A DNA stretch of 64,000 nucleotides from Leucocoprinus leucothites. Lineage: Eukaryota > Basidiomycota > Agaricomycetes > Agaricales > Agaricaceae. Both the position numbers and the translations under genes were made by a program. The stretch's first letter is position 1; each line of letters starts with the position of its first letter. Positions 23,335 to 34,236 of the stretch are shown here, piece after piece. The stretch spans positions 310,001 through 374,000 of the forward strand of contig JAACJO010000002.1 in the NCBI GenBank assembly GCA_013368445.1, given 5' to 3'. The notes below the pieces were generated by a model. That model was not told the DNA's origin. It made no database searches and saw nothing but the letters and a program-made list of their open reading frames with translations.

Positions 23335-24517
23335 AGGTCGTTCTGATTCCTCAATGCTTCTGTGTTCTCTTGTACAAATGTTAATTTCGAAATTCGTTAT
23401 CGAATGGCTTCGTTCAGGTTTTGTTTACGTCCTGTATCACATGAGCGATCAACGCCACATAGAGTCAGATAGAATCCTTTTTTCAACGCGGTGCTGCCGC
23501 TTTAAGCAGGGAACTAAGGGCCAAGACACTGGCTTTTAAGCTTTAAGTCAGTCAACCAATGCGTAAAGTGTGTTTCTCTCGGATCCCTCTGACGTTTGAG
23601 CGTGCGCGAGGGAGTAATCTTGGTCAAAACCGCCGACGTGAGCTGTTGGTTCGCGCCTCTGTATATTGGCCTTTCTCCCTCTTAAAGTACACTAGAAGTG
23701 GCTTCACGAATGGCAGCGAGGACATGCAAACTCCATCCCCCCGTACAGCGAAACCTCTCACGGCGGGATTCATTAATTAAGGGGCTGGTAACATGACCGG
23801 CTGTACGTACACATTGGCACTACTCTGGGTGTAGATATAGCAACTCGAAAGAACACTACTATTTACTGGCCCATATCCCTACGCGAGTTCTAGACTAGTT
23901 TTACTGACAGCTTCTGGAAACCCCCCACGATGCGGACCCTTGAATCTAGACCTCTTGTAGACCCAGGTTTTGACTGAGTCCTGACCTTTTTTAATATTAT
24001 TTACTGGGGCTACTTACAGCGTCTACGGTGGATCATCAGGTAGGTGGACCGGGTACTATTTCCTTTGCTTTAGACTTCCAGCAGGGCATTTCGGATGCCG
24101 CACGAACGTTTCCTTGATCGAAACGGACCGTTTTGCACGATCGTTAGTGTGCGTTTGTGTACGTTTACGGTTGAGGGTCAACGAACCTGCGTGAAAGTTT
24201 TGCTTCTTCCATCCGGATTATCTTATCATCCTGGGTCCGATGTGTCATATGCCATGATAATGAAAGCCGATTGCATACTGATTTTGTTATCACTAGGGCG
24301 CTAATAATAACAGTGTTTTCTTTTGGAACCAGAGTATTTACTAGTCCAGCCTTGGTTGGCTGGCAGGGAAGAATATTCAGCCCTGTGAATGGCGTCGCTA
24401 GTCAGATATGTCAGCTTATCTTCCTAGCGCTTTCACTGGTATATAAGTCGAGGTCCTGATGCCTTTCCGTACTCCCTGTCTTTCATCCTTACCAGAAAGT
24501 CGGTCCTCTAATCCGCA
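23335..24517. other. No gene recognised
   Basis: The 3' flank of coronin and the promoter of the quinone reductase gene. 'tatataag' at about 24440, 78 bp before the ATG at 24518, is a plausible TATA box. Nothing else is seen. Confidence 0.5.
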
Positions 24518-25371
24518 ATGCCCGCACCAAAAGTCGCCATTATCATTTATACCCTCTACGGTCACATCAGTGAAAGTAAGAGCTTAATACTAAGTTCAAA
24601 GTCTAATCACTGCTGATTGTAGCGACAATCAGTGGCCGAGGCCGTTAAGGCCGGTGTCGTTGCCGCTGGTGGAAACCCCACCATTTATCAGTACGTTGAT
24701 TCTCGCATACGCAAGGCTTACATCACTGACTATCTATCCGATTCTAGAGTTGCTGAGACGCTCACTCCCGAACTGCTCACGCTCGTAAAAGCTCCTCCCA
24801 AACCCGATTACCCTATCGCCACGGTCGAAACTTTGACCGAACACGATGCTTTCATTTTTGGCATTCCTACTCGTTTCGGCAACATGCCCGTCCAATGGAA
24901 GGTAAGTCCTATTCCATCCATCTGTATATTAATTGCCTCCTGGTTTGAGATGCTAATCTTGTTTCTAGGCATTCTGGGATGCTACTGGTCCTCTGTGGTT
25001 CACGGGTGCTCTTGCAGGAAAACACGCGGGTATCTTCGTCTCCACTAATACGTTGGGAGGAGGCCAGGAAACGACTGCCATCAATATGATGTCCACCTTG
25101 ACACATCACGGAATAATTTACGTACCCTTCGGTTACGCGACTGCATTCCCCCTCCTCACGGACATGTCCGAAATCCATGGTGGTAAGTGCCTAACTTCAA
25201 GAGCTCTGTTACACGATTAACGATTTCGACCCATACTTAGGTACTCCATGGGGTGCTGGTACTTTCGCTGGTTCCGATGGCTCACGGAAGCCGTCGGCCC
25301 TCGAGAAGAAAATGGCCACCAACCAGGGCACAGCTTTCTATAACATCGTCGCAAAATCCTTCAAGCCCTAG
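24518..25371 (+). CDS. WrbA-type NAD(P)H:quinone oxidoreductase, flavodoxin-like
   Basis: Five exons: 24518-24575, 24633-24690, 24748-24901, 24969-25182 and 25241-25371, giving 204 residues. Motifs: [11 protein letters not shown] at the FMN phosphate loop, [47 protein letters not shown] and [11 protein letters not shown]. This is the WrbA/fungal minor allergen family that reduces quinones by two electrons with FMN, often induced by oxidative stress or lignin-derived quinones. The 57-bp intron 24691-24747 is in frame and free of stops, so reading through it adds 19 residues; splicing restores the conserved YQVAETL. Soluble, likely cytosolic. Confidence 0.93.
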
Positions 25372-26064
25372 AAGTTCTTTACTATACCCCTTCGAGTATA
25401 CTTGTGGAGCCAGGAGCATGTATAACTAGCTGTAGTGAATATCTAAACACTGCTCAATATTTGAGTTGTCAAGTTGATTATCCGATGGAAGTAAGATGAC
25501 TGACGGATCAATTATTGATCAGGAGAAAATACAGTGCGATCGGGGTATATAATAATTTCATCCCCCAAATCTCTCCTACCTGCACCCAACGACTTGGTGT
25601 TCAGCCATATTATCGAACCGGGGTAGAGAGCTAGTTTCTAAATCTAAGCCTCTTAGATGCACAGATCTGCAGCTCAATCGTTAACCTTGGAGTATGTAAC
25701 AATCGGAGCAGTTTCTCGCAAGCCATACAATTCCACGAGTGAAAAATGACCAGTCGCCAAAACCACTCATAAGGTGCGGTTGTGGTCATCTGCTCTCAAG
25801 GATCGAATATGCCCAAGGACTTCAGCGCATCAATGCTTTCCTAAAAATTAAAGTTACTCCCGAATGCGATAGTAGCTATGTCAGTGAGTCGAATACGGCC
25901 GTTAACTAACATATACATGATATGGCCGGAGTCCTAACTCAGTTCAATTCGATTGGGATTCAAGTTACATACAACAGTTTCACATTTCGAGATACAGAAC
26001 AATACAGACAATTTCCGACATCCGTTATCCATTTAGTACCGTGGCTTCATTTATCTGCTGATGC
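25372..26064. other. No gene recognised
   Basis: Intergenic DNA between convergent genes. Just after the hydrophobin 6 stop, the block near 25930-25985 ('attcaagttacata', then 'caatttccgac') is a weak trace of the array unit start. Confidence 0.45.
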
Positions 26065-26553
26065 TCAGAGATTTATATTGATGGGAGTGCAGCCAAGGAC
26101 GATGAGGCCGCTGAAGCTGTTTCCAGTGCAGCAAACGGGCTGAGCAGTGCTAAAAAGAGCCAAGTACTCTGTCAGTGAATGTCTTCGATCTACTCTGGTA
26201 CTACTTACCATGAATTACCACCAACTCCGAGAATGTCGAGAGGGCTGCAGGTGAGGCCAACCAAGCCAGTGACGCCTTGAAGGACAATACCGAGGAGGCC
26301 GGCAAGAAGACCGACTGCGGAGCTGTTCACGGACTGGACAGAGTTACCTACAAGGCCGGTCAGTTACAACATATTGTACTGCCTGAGTGGTTTAGAACTC
26401 ACAGCACTGAATGGTGCCGGTGTTGCACTGGTTGGTAGGAGGGGTGCTGCCGCCACCTCCTCCTCCTCCAGTGCGGGGAACAGCAGTGGCCGCAGCCAAG
26501 AAGGGAAGGACGAAGAACAAGAAAGTGAAGATAGTAGCGACGCGAACGAACAT
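26065..26553 (-). CDS. Class I hydrophobin, copy 6 (separated from the array)
   Basis: Exons 26553-26403, 26347-26209 and 26149-26065 give 124 residues. The signal peptide is [20 protein letters not shown], then a seven-Gly spacer, TPPTNQ and eight cysteines in class I spacing. Exon lengths 139 and 85 are identical to the array copies. It sits 8.9 kb from copy 5, on the other side of three housekeeping genes, in the same orientation. The promoter is still alignable with copy 4 for about 250 bp. Confidence 0.92.
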
Positions 26554-26630
26554 GTTTACTGAGGCTGGATGTTGCTTTGGAAGATCTGATAGAGCTTCTT
26601 GCTGGAGATATGGGACAGACCATGGAGGTC

Positions 26631-26637
26631 TTTTATA
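26631..26637 (-). promoter_or_regulatory. TATA box of hydrophobin 6
   Basis: TATAAAA about 78 bp before the ATG at 26553, within the promoter block shared with the array. Confidence 0.65.
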
Positions 26638-28014
26638 GAGTTGTATTTCGTGTTTTCTTGTGTTTTGTTCGAAGAAATAGTGCCGGGTCTCTGCGACACT
26701 CGAAGTCACAGTGCAGACGGAGCTATTCCTTATGGCAGTACTGTTGCGGTTCAAAATTTGGGCCGAGAAAAATGGATTGCGGTATGAACTGCTGGTTCGG
26801 CCTCTCAATGTCCCAGGCCCAATGTCATTCTAATATAATTTCTGACCGCAGGTTTTTACGATCCATGCCGAATATTTATCACGTACAAGGAACATTGCTA
26901 CCCAATCCTCATGAGTACATTTCATTGAAGAAATGCAGGTTTGGAGACCCATGTATCTTGGACCGCGAACTTGGCGCTAATCGTGAAAGTCAGGCACGCT
27001 CTTAATGGCAATTATCAAGACTGTCCTTGATTTTGACTTGATTTGTGTAATGCTAAGAATTACTGGAAATGTGTAGACGATTTTGTTGTTGTGATCTGAT
27101 ACGAAATCCACAAAGGATCCTGATTGGGTGTGGCCGACTTGAAGCTGTTCTTGATGCGATCCTGACGCCACGATATACCTTGAACATTTTGATTGGCCCG
27201 GGGCCATGGCACTTGGACAACCGTGAAGCACCCCTGACTTTGAGCCCCGCAGGGTTAGGATATGTTCTTTGTGTGATATGTTGCGGAGTTTCGTACAGGC
27301 TGAGGTCCGATTTGTGCCTGAAGATCTGAAGGAGTCCGGAGTCTGGGGTACAAATCAGGGTCAGGGACGTTGTAATGCAATTAACTGTTCATTATATCGC
27401 TCATTTCTTGACTGCTGCCGAAAGCGTCTGTATACAATACTTGTTGGTACATATTATCTTTTTGGCAGGCTTGGAATTTTTTGTGAATCCGGTAGCCTGG
27501 ATTGTTGTGGTAAGCTCAAATCTGTCTGTCATGATCTTGAGAAGGAACTGAGCATTACCGCTACCAACGGCCATTAAAGTTCTTCGTGGAGGGTAGTGCT
27601 ATGGTCATAAATGCGGAGTTATTGTGGCAAACGCCTCCCTTGAGGAGTAACAATGCCGAAATAATGGTCACTGAGTGCATGGAGCCCCTACCAGAGATCA
27701 CCTATGGGAATGGTTTTGCAAGAATGCTAAGGCACCGCAAGGTCTGGCATCTGTGCGCTGTATGAGTTAATCCATGATATGGGTCTGTCGGAAACGATAG
27801 TCCTCGAGTTCATACGCTAAACAGATTCAGAGCCCAGGTAAGCGATGAGCCGATGTTCTGGTAGCTAAAAGCAAAGAGTATCCGTTGTTTTGTGTGATTT
27901 TCAGTCGTAAGGCATTCCTGTCTAGCTTAGATCCTTCATCTCCTGGTCGAAACGTTCAGAAACAGAGAGCTAGCTTTTATGATTGGAGATCGACAGACCA
28001 TGTTGATCAGTATA
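26638..28014. other. No gene recognised
   Basis: The upstream DNA of hydrophobin 6, then unique sequence. Frames up to 142 codons (26577-27005) lack any domain and overlap the hydrophobin promoter antisense, so they are not called. Confidence 0.45.
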
Positions 28015-29240
28015 TTATCGCGAAAACAAAGAAGCTAAGGAAGTCGCTCGTAGATAAGACGGTAGAAAAACACTGTCCAGCATACCCTTACGCGCCCATA
28101 CGTCAAACATCATGTTGGACCACCCGACAATCCAGCTCAATGTCCACACTCTCCCGAGCCACCCGTTTATCCTATATTGAGTGATAGTACACCACAAACG
28201 CTCACACAATATCCCAACACCCATCATCAGAAAGAAGCCACATACCCTGACAAAATCGCCACCTCTCCCCATCCCCCAAACACCCAGGGCGTGAACCACA
28301 CCTGAGGCAAAGAAGCTACCCATTACGAAACCTGGTCGTCTGAACAAGAGAGATAGTGGACCTCCAGCAGCTGTCAGGAAAATGTGTCTGAAGACCTGGT
28401 GCCAGCGTTTTCCCCAGAAGTCCGCCAATGAGATCGACAGCCATGGAGACTTGAATATTGGTGGCCACGATGATGGACTGTCTCTGAGGACGAAAATCGC
28501 AATAAGACCGAGAAGGTCGTAGCTCGTGTTGATGAAAAGGTATATCATGAAACCGAGGAGGAAGGAGATGGCACTTGCGAGGGTGTATCGTTGGACCCTT
28601 GGCAGCAACAGGTTAAATATAGTTCCACCACATTGCAGGGGAAGTAGATATTTGGCAGTGACATGTGTTAGATCAAAGGCAACGATCTGTCCGATGATTG
28701 AAAGTGCGAGCCTCCAGGGATTGGAGGTTGGGGGGTTGGGTATCGCAGGGGCATAATTTCCTTTCCCCCAATTCCAACCGATCCCCCGGGTATTGATACA
28801 GAGCTCGAAAGAGTCGACAAGGGTTGTCATAACTGAAGGTCTATGCCCTACTCGCTTCATTCTTTGGTATTTTTCCGCAGTAATTGACCACCCCCAAATG
28901 CGCGCGATAATGGAACCGACCATGAGCTAGACGGCAAGAGGATATACGGTGAGTATGTATCAAGAACAAAGAAAATCACCAGAAGCTCACTCACCAAGTT
29001 CCCATGATTCCAGTAATCATATCTTGGGTCATCCCCTCTGCCCAATTTGACAGACGTCACGAAACGATAGGCACTCCATAGGGGGATTGGAAAAAATATC
29101 AAACGAAAGGGACGGCGCCCAGTGACGAGCACAAGGAAAGCAGCCATCTGATAAGTAAGGAAGAAGGGGAGTTGGAAAACAAGGAAGGTGTGCCAGGTCA
29201 ACGTATCCTCGCAGTCGAATGCCAGGTCGGGAATGGTCAT
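28015..29240 (-). CDS. Wax-synthase-like membrane O-acyltransferase
   Basis: Two exons, 29240-28995 (82 codons) and 28926-28015, give 385 residues. The start is MTIPDLAFD; the longer frame upstream has no ATG. Several hydrophobic segments are visible (for example FLVLVTG, AISFLLGFMIYLFI, FMGSFFASGVV). The block SLADFWGKRWHQVFR is the signature of the wax-synthase/MBOAT_2 domain, whose members transfer acyl groups to alcohols. In agaricomycetes such enzymes often acetylate terpenoids, but substrate cannot be read here. An integral membrane protein, probably of the ER. Confidence 0.82.
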
Positions 29241-29807
29241 GATCTGAAAATGATTGCGCAAGCCTTGACGAGGTGGTGCTTTCTGATATACCTGAACTTG
29301 AACACGGACGATCAGAAGTCTTGACTCATTCGATCTGGTCCGTCATTCGCGCTTTTCATCGTCGAAAACCGGGGGCTTGAGTAGTAAGCATATTCAAGTG
29401 ATACGTGCCCAGACCTAAGCGTAGGATTATTGGAATTATTTATGATTGTGATCGACAGCGAGACAACAGACGAGTGCTAGCGAGAGGCCAAAGACAAGTT
29501 GGTGAAGGGCTTTACAAACACAAATAAACGTGGCAGCAGCGGATCACGCTCGATGCGGACCTTGGTTCCGATCACCGCAAGTATCTTGTTCAAACTCTCA
29601 TGATTCCTATTGCGGCAGCGCTAGTTGAAATTGTCGGTAAATGTAGTATATAGTATTGTTGTACAGGTGGTAATATTAGTTGTCTGGTCCGTGGTGCATT
29701 GAGTAATTGTAGCAAGAGAAAACCCAAAAACAACCCTAGAATCAACGCTTTCAGCAAGAGTAAAGCAAAGACCAGTAGAGCGACGCACCACCAAGTCAAA
29801 ACCTAGC
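29241..29807. other. No gene recognised
   Basis: The 5' flank of the acyltransferase and 3' flank of the YqcI-like gene. A very hydrophobic minus-strand frame at 29590-29799 has no ATG and lies in the 3' flank, so it is not called. Confidence 0.5.
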
Positions 29808-30834
29808 TTAATTTATTTCCAGTTCCGCCGAGGCAGACAACTCGCTATAAGGAGTCGTCGCCGAAACATTCTCATCCATCAAAAAGTATTGCTGGAACTC
29901 CCTTGAATCGTCGTCTCCGTAGTTCTTCAAGTCGGGGCTGACGGGGATAGGATCATACTTGGCCAACAACGCTCTAACCTTAGACAAGGCAGATGCACGT
30001 TTGGCATCAGAGCTGAAGAGGATGTCGAAAATCCACTTGGGCTGGAAGACGATCGTGACACCCTTGGCATATCTAGTCCTCCTCTGTTGATGTGCAGGTG
30101 TTTGGATGACGGTGAAGAAGGGCTCTCCGGCGAAGCAGAAGCACCATTTCGCATCGTCAATCGACTTTGGGATGTCCGTTGGCCAAGGCTTCTTGTCAAT
30201 CTTTGCGCAACCATCGAGGAGTTTCCAGAAGAGGGTCTGATACTCCTCGACTGTGCGGGGATTGGAGTTCTGTTTGGAGAGGAGAACGAGGGAGGTGTTT
30301 GGTCCGAGTGAGCGAGCTTTGGGGAGGTAGTCGGAGAGACCATCAGCAAGAGTTCGGATGTGACGAGGGTCGGATAGATCGTCGGAGTCAATGAAAACGT
30401 AGACTTGGTTGTCGGCCTTGAATCCCTTCGTGGCATAGATGCAGGGGAAGATGAGCTCTTCGTCGAGAAGAACACTAACGTAGTCATCGTAGGCGGTCCG
30501 TTGCCAGGTACCTTCGGGATACATCTCGGTGACTTGAGCACTAGACAAACAGTCAGATTCAGTGGATTATTAAAGGTCGGAGGAAATCCTATACCGAGTC
30601 AAAGGCTTCGTAGGAGCCGAAGCCGTCGTGGGCAGATTCCTCTCAATCGTAGCCTGTATTCGCTGTTAGTGTATTCTCACTGTATAAGAGAGAAAGTCCT
30701 ACTTTAGCGTCTTCAGCACGAGAAGTCAGCTCCTTGAGGATGACGGGCAGTCGGTCGTAGGTGACGAGTGCAGCTAGCGCCAAGAGGGCACCGCCAAAGA
30801 GGTAAGAAGAAGCGTTGGCAAAAGTGGTCTCCAT
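29808..30834 (-). CDS. YqcI/YcgG-family protein with N-terminal membrane segment
   Basis: Three exons, 30834-30703, 30653-30595 and 30540-29808, give 307 residues. The N-terminus METTFANASSYLFGGALLALAAL includes one likely membrane span. The conserved part has FPCIYATKGFKAD, LVLLSK, WCFCFAGEPFF and FQPKWIFDILF, the pattern of the YqcI/YcgG family found in bacteria and fungi. Some bacterial members are haem-dependent oxygenases that N-hydroxylate guanidines, but the activity of fungal members is not something I can state. The ATG at 30834 was chosen over the upstream in-frame one at 30918 because the conserved part needs no more N-terminus. Confidence 0.78.
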
Positions 30835-31559
30835 TTCTGAGTCAGGTAGCGTTGGAACTAGATGAGCTGAAGATGAAATGAGGTGGGATGAGAGGATGTT
30901 GGAAAAAATCTTGGACATACAGTCAGTTTAAATAGCATTGACGGTGCTTGTGCCAGAGCTGGAGAGAGCAGCGCCATCCAAATTCCCGTTGGAATCCAAC
31001 ACTGGCTTCGTTGAATCAAGAAGCTAGTAAGAAGTGCAGCGAGTCTCTCTACTCTAGAGCCTACGTTGCAGCTCCCATTCACATTGGCCGGCTCTTGGAA
31101 ATAATATTGACGGCAAGTGCACACTATGGAAGAGAAAGAGCATCTGTGCGCAGCCGAGATCGCGTACTTGTGCAACGAGTCGAAGAAGACGCGCCGGTAA
31201 GAGGTCAGACTGCATAGTCTGAGCGACTGTTGGTCAGCTGGAAGGCGCGTAAATGTTGCCATTTGATCGGCTTCGTAAATCCGGTGTTTCACAGGCGTTC
31301 ACGCAGTAGACGCTTGATATTCAATTGAAACATCAAAATCAGTTTTGGCCCCGGCTCGCACAAGACCATAGTTCCACCCATTGTTATTTCCACAGGAAAA
31401 CACCGTTGACAATATACGCAGAGCAATCAATGACTACACGACTGTAGAGCCTGTATATAATGAATACACGTTTTCGTCTGCCATATAAGACTACCCCGCA
31501 GGTATAACCGTGTGGGTGCGAGAGCTCTCCGCCTGGTCAGACTATGGAGAGACATCGCG
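30835..31559. other. No gene recognised
   Basis: Promoter of the YqcI-like gene and 3' flank of the MYND region. Frames on both strands lack support. Confidence 0.45.
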
Positions 31560-31650
31560 CGTAGTCCAAGGCTTTTCCAAGGCAATTTCGCGCTGAGAGG
31601 AAAATTAATATTCATTCCTTTCAGGAAATGAAAGATATCGTACCCGCTAA
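31560..31650 (-). pseudogene. Fragment of a MYND-gene N-terminus
   Basis: Translates to YDIFHFLKGMNINF, matching DDIIHVLKGMNIDL at the start of the gene at 1-857. It lies just 3' of the intact MYND gene, after its stop codon, so it is the remnant of another copy. Only ~25 codons align. Confidence 0.6.
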
Positions 31651-31698
31651 GGCCATGGTTGGCGTTTACAACATGTGGTATAGGAACCACAGGTGACG

Positions 31699-32736
31699 TC
31701 ACATCCGGGTAGACTGACTGTCGCTCTGAGATATGCTCGGCCGACAGAAGTTCTTGTGTGTTTTCCAATGATACCGTTGACAATCTACAGGAACTCATGT
31801 CAGATGGCAAGCACCGACATAATACTGGTTTTGACATACCTCGCCCACAATACTGAGCCGTCTGACATTTCTTGCATATCCCAGTCGTGCTCTTCCCACA
31901 AACAACACAACCAGAGTTTCTACTAAGGCGGGCGACATCGCCTTTGGGAAGCTTCGTGATGGGTATGAGGAAGCTGAGATTGAGCTTATGTCTATGTGGT
32001 CCAGGGGGAAGTTTGACGCGGGGAGACATATGGGTTCGGTTGTGAGATAGTAGGTGTAAGAACAAGTCTTGCTCGAGTGCCGTAACGTAGTACATGTCCA
32101 CACCCTCACCCATATCCGTGTACTCGGCCAAAAGCTGGTCATAATCGATCTTTTGTAATCCATTCACGACCATATATCCCACAAAGACGAGGGGTATATG
32201 TTGTGTGACTTCATGAATTGATAGCATCTGTAAAGGAGATCGATATCTGAGGAATGCAGAAACTTGGAGCGACTTACCCTCAAGAAGATAATGCGCTTCG
32301 CTTCATCATCCCTCAACATGAACGAAAGATGCCTATTCTGCGAATCCCAATCATCACTCATGTCATCTATCTGTTCCACCATTTTCATGAACAATTTCTC
32401 GTGTGTGACTGGTATGTTTTCGACGTTGGGCAGTTTAGCAGATGATACACCCCGAGGTCTCCAATTTGTACCCCAATGACTCCCAGATTTCTGGTTCCGC
32501 TGGAAAAAAGGCGCAAGTCGTCGACGTTTTGGCCATAGTGGGTAATCAAGCGGATCGACGTCATTGAATGGAAAGACTCGGCGCAAGCGTTGGGCCGCAT
32601 CGAGTCCTCTGCGAAGTTTAGAGTGAAGCTTTTCGTTATCGAGCTTCGTATCTGCTAGTAGGGTGATATCCATGCCATTGAGAATGCGAATGAGTTCATC
32701 TTTGGCAAAAGAGCGGGGCTTGGGTGCGGGAAACAT
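31699..32736 (-). CDS. MYND zinc-finger protein
   Basis: Exons 32736-32278, 32227-31840 and 31793-31699, all phases consistent, give 313 residues. The N-terminal ~45 residues (DELIRILNGMDITLL) match the gene at 1-857. A complete C-terminal MYND finger spans the last intron: CVVCG-x5-CKKC, YCG, then CQRYHWKTHKNFC. Reading through the last intron would destroy the finger, which supports the splice. No catalytic domain is seen. A regulatory or scaffold role is typical for MYND, but the target is unknown. Part of its N-terminal exon and ~950 bp of upstream DNA are repeated at 37256-38230. Confidence 0.85.
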
Positions 32737-33560
32737 GACGGTACAAAAGAGAGTCTAGAAGGACCTAATCAGACACGATATATTTGGTAAAGACTACTTA
32801 GAACAGATAAAGAGGGCCCAACAAATCCAAATAAACGAGATATGTACGGGATGGCAGTACCAAGACAAATCGCAACCGTGCACACAGTCAGACAAGGCAA
32901 ATATTCTATCCAGCTCCTCGTACACGAACGACCCAAGCTCCCAGCCCATCGCAGTCAAAGCAACATTAAGCGCCTGCTTGCCTTTATCTACTGATGATAG
33001 ATTGACACGGGACTATTAAAAGCCTCGGCATAGTCCCTTTGTGATGATCTGGATCTGAGCTCCTGGTAATGAAACTTCACGAGGTATTCTCCAAATTGTA
33101 TAGATTTTGTCGTTCGCTTCTGATCTCGAAGCGTCGTAACCTTTGCTAGTCGAAAACCATTGTTACTACAGCTTGAGAACATCCTCGAGCGTACCATGTC
33201 CCACCAGGTTGAAAAGGTCCTGTGCTCTTATCAGTCTCGCTTGAACTAGCGCTCGTAGCCCATGGCTTTCAGGTTAAGTACCATCGAGATAATCTCACCT
33301 TTTCCTCAACACTTTGGGGAACCGTCTCACACTGGCCGGGTGTCCGGCGCATTGCGTCCACAGTCAATAGATCCACTGTTCTCAACAAAAAAAAAAAGTC
33401 CAAGTTGTCGATGAGACTCAACTGGAAGCGTCCTTCATGATTCAGTCGAGAAGGTCGGTCGACAAGCGCTTGCAGTTCCGGAGGAGCTCATTCTCTGGGC
33501 AAAATAACTGTCTGAACAGCTTTCCCTTCCGCAAAAGACCGTGAGCAACAGAGTTCGAAA
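32600..33560. repeat. Direct repeat A flanking the FunK1 gene
   Basis: Covers the start of the MYND gene exon 1 and about 820 bp upstream. It matches 37256-38230 in the same orientation across many blocks, for example 'cagctcctcgta', 'gtgatctggatct', 'gagcgctct/gcgctc', 'agtcc(a/g)agttg' and 'ctggaagcgt'. Contains an 11-A run near 33389. A minus-strand stretch codes CKRLSTDLLD with stops, the decayed trace of a coding exon shared with the other copy. Confidence 0.75.
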
Positions 33561-34236
33561 CACAGAATGTCTCTCCGTCAAAGGACACACTCTGTCGCAC
33601 CCATGCCTATCCACGCATCGTGATCCTCATGTATTTTGCTCAGGTTGTAGTTGACACGACAGCTCACCAGCCCTATAAGGTGCAACATACCACACTCTTA
33701 TCGCACCATTTTCTCCGGGATTTTCTGGTGCCATGCTCGAGAAGAACCTGGGAACCCTGGAAATTTCATCTCAGCGTCCGGGGTGTGAGTACTAGCTGAT
33801 TGTCGAAATAGTGAAGTCAAGTTATTCCATTTGGTCGACCTCTTATCGGTTTTCATTACTTCTGTTTTACTTGGCCTGTCTAAGTCACTTGGTACCCTGA
33901 TTCTTTTTTTTCTCCGAGTCGTCGGTGTAAGGAACAATATGCCGTCTGATGTACTAGGTTATGAAACCTCTACCCTGGCCCCAAACTATTCATCCAAAAA
34001 AAGATGTAGCCCATAATTTCGAAGTCTAGGCGTTCACCTAGGCCCGGAGCTCTTGTCATGATGTTCTTGTCCCCAAGCCATTCAATCTTTTGGGGATCTT
34101 GCTGAAACTTAAAGGGTTCTATAATCTATTGCCCGACACGTGATTCATTCCACGTGATCGCACTCACAGTCAGTGACCTAAACCTGATGGTACCAACCCA
34201 TAGAACGCTGAGCTTCGTAAAGTCGTGACTAACCAG
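33561..34236. other. No gene recognised; promoter of the FunK1 gene
   Basis: Unique DNA between repeat A and the kinase start. No coding signal on either strand. Confidence 0.45.

Noticed and set aside
26577..27005. 142-codon plus-strand frame upstream of hydrophobin 6
   Set aside because: It covers the hydrophobin promoter antisense and has no domain or conserved counterpart in the array promoters.
29590..29799. Highly hydrophobic 69-codon frame next to the YqcI-like gene
   Set aside because: It has no ATG, lies in the 3' flank of the gene and has simple Leu-rich composition.
29808..30834. Toxin biosynthesis role suggested by GntA-type members of the YqcI/YcgG family
   Set aside because: Family membership alone does not imply that pathway; no guanidine-metabolism partners are present here.
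34225..34236. Start of the kinase at 34225
   Set aside because: The codon there is GTG; the first ATG in frame is 34237.
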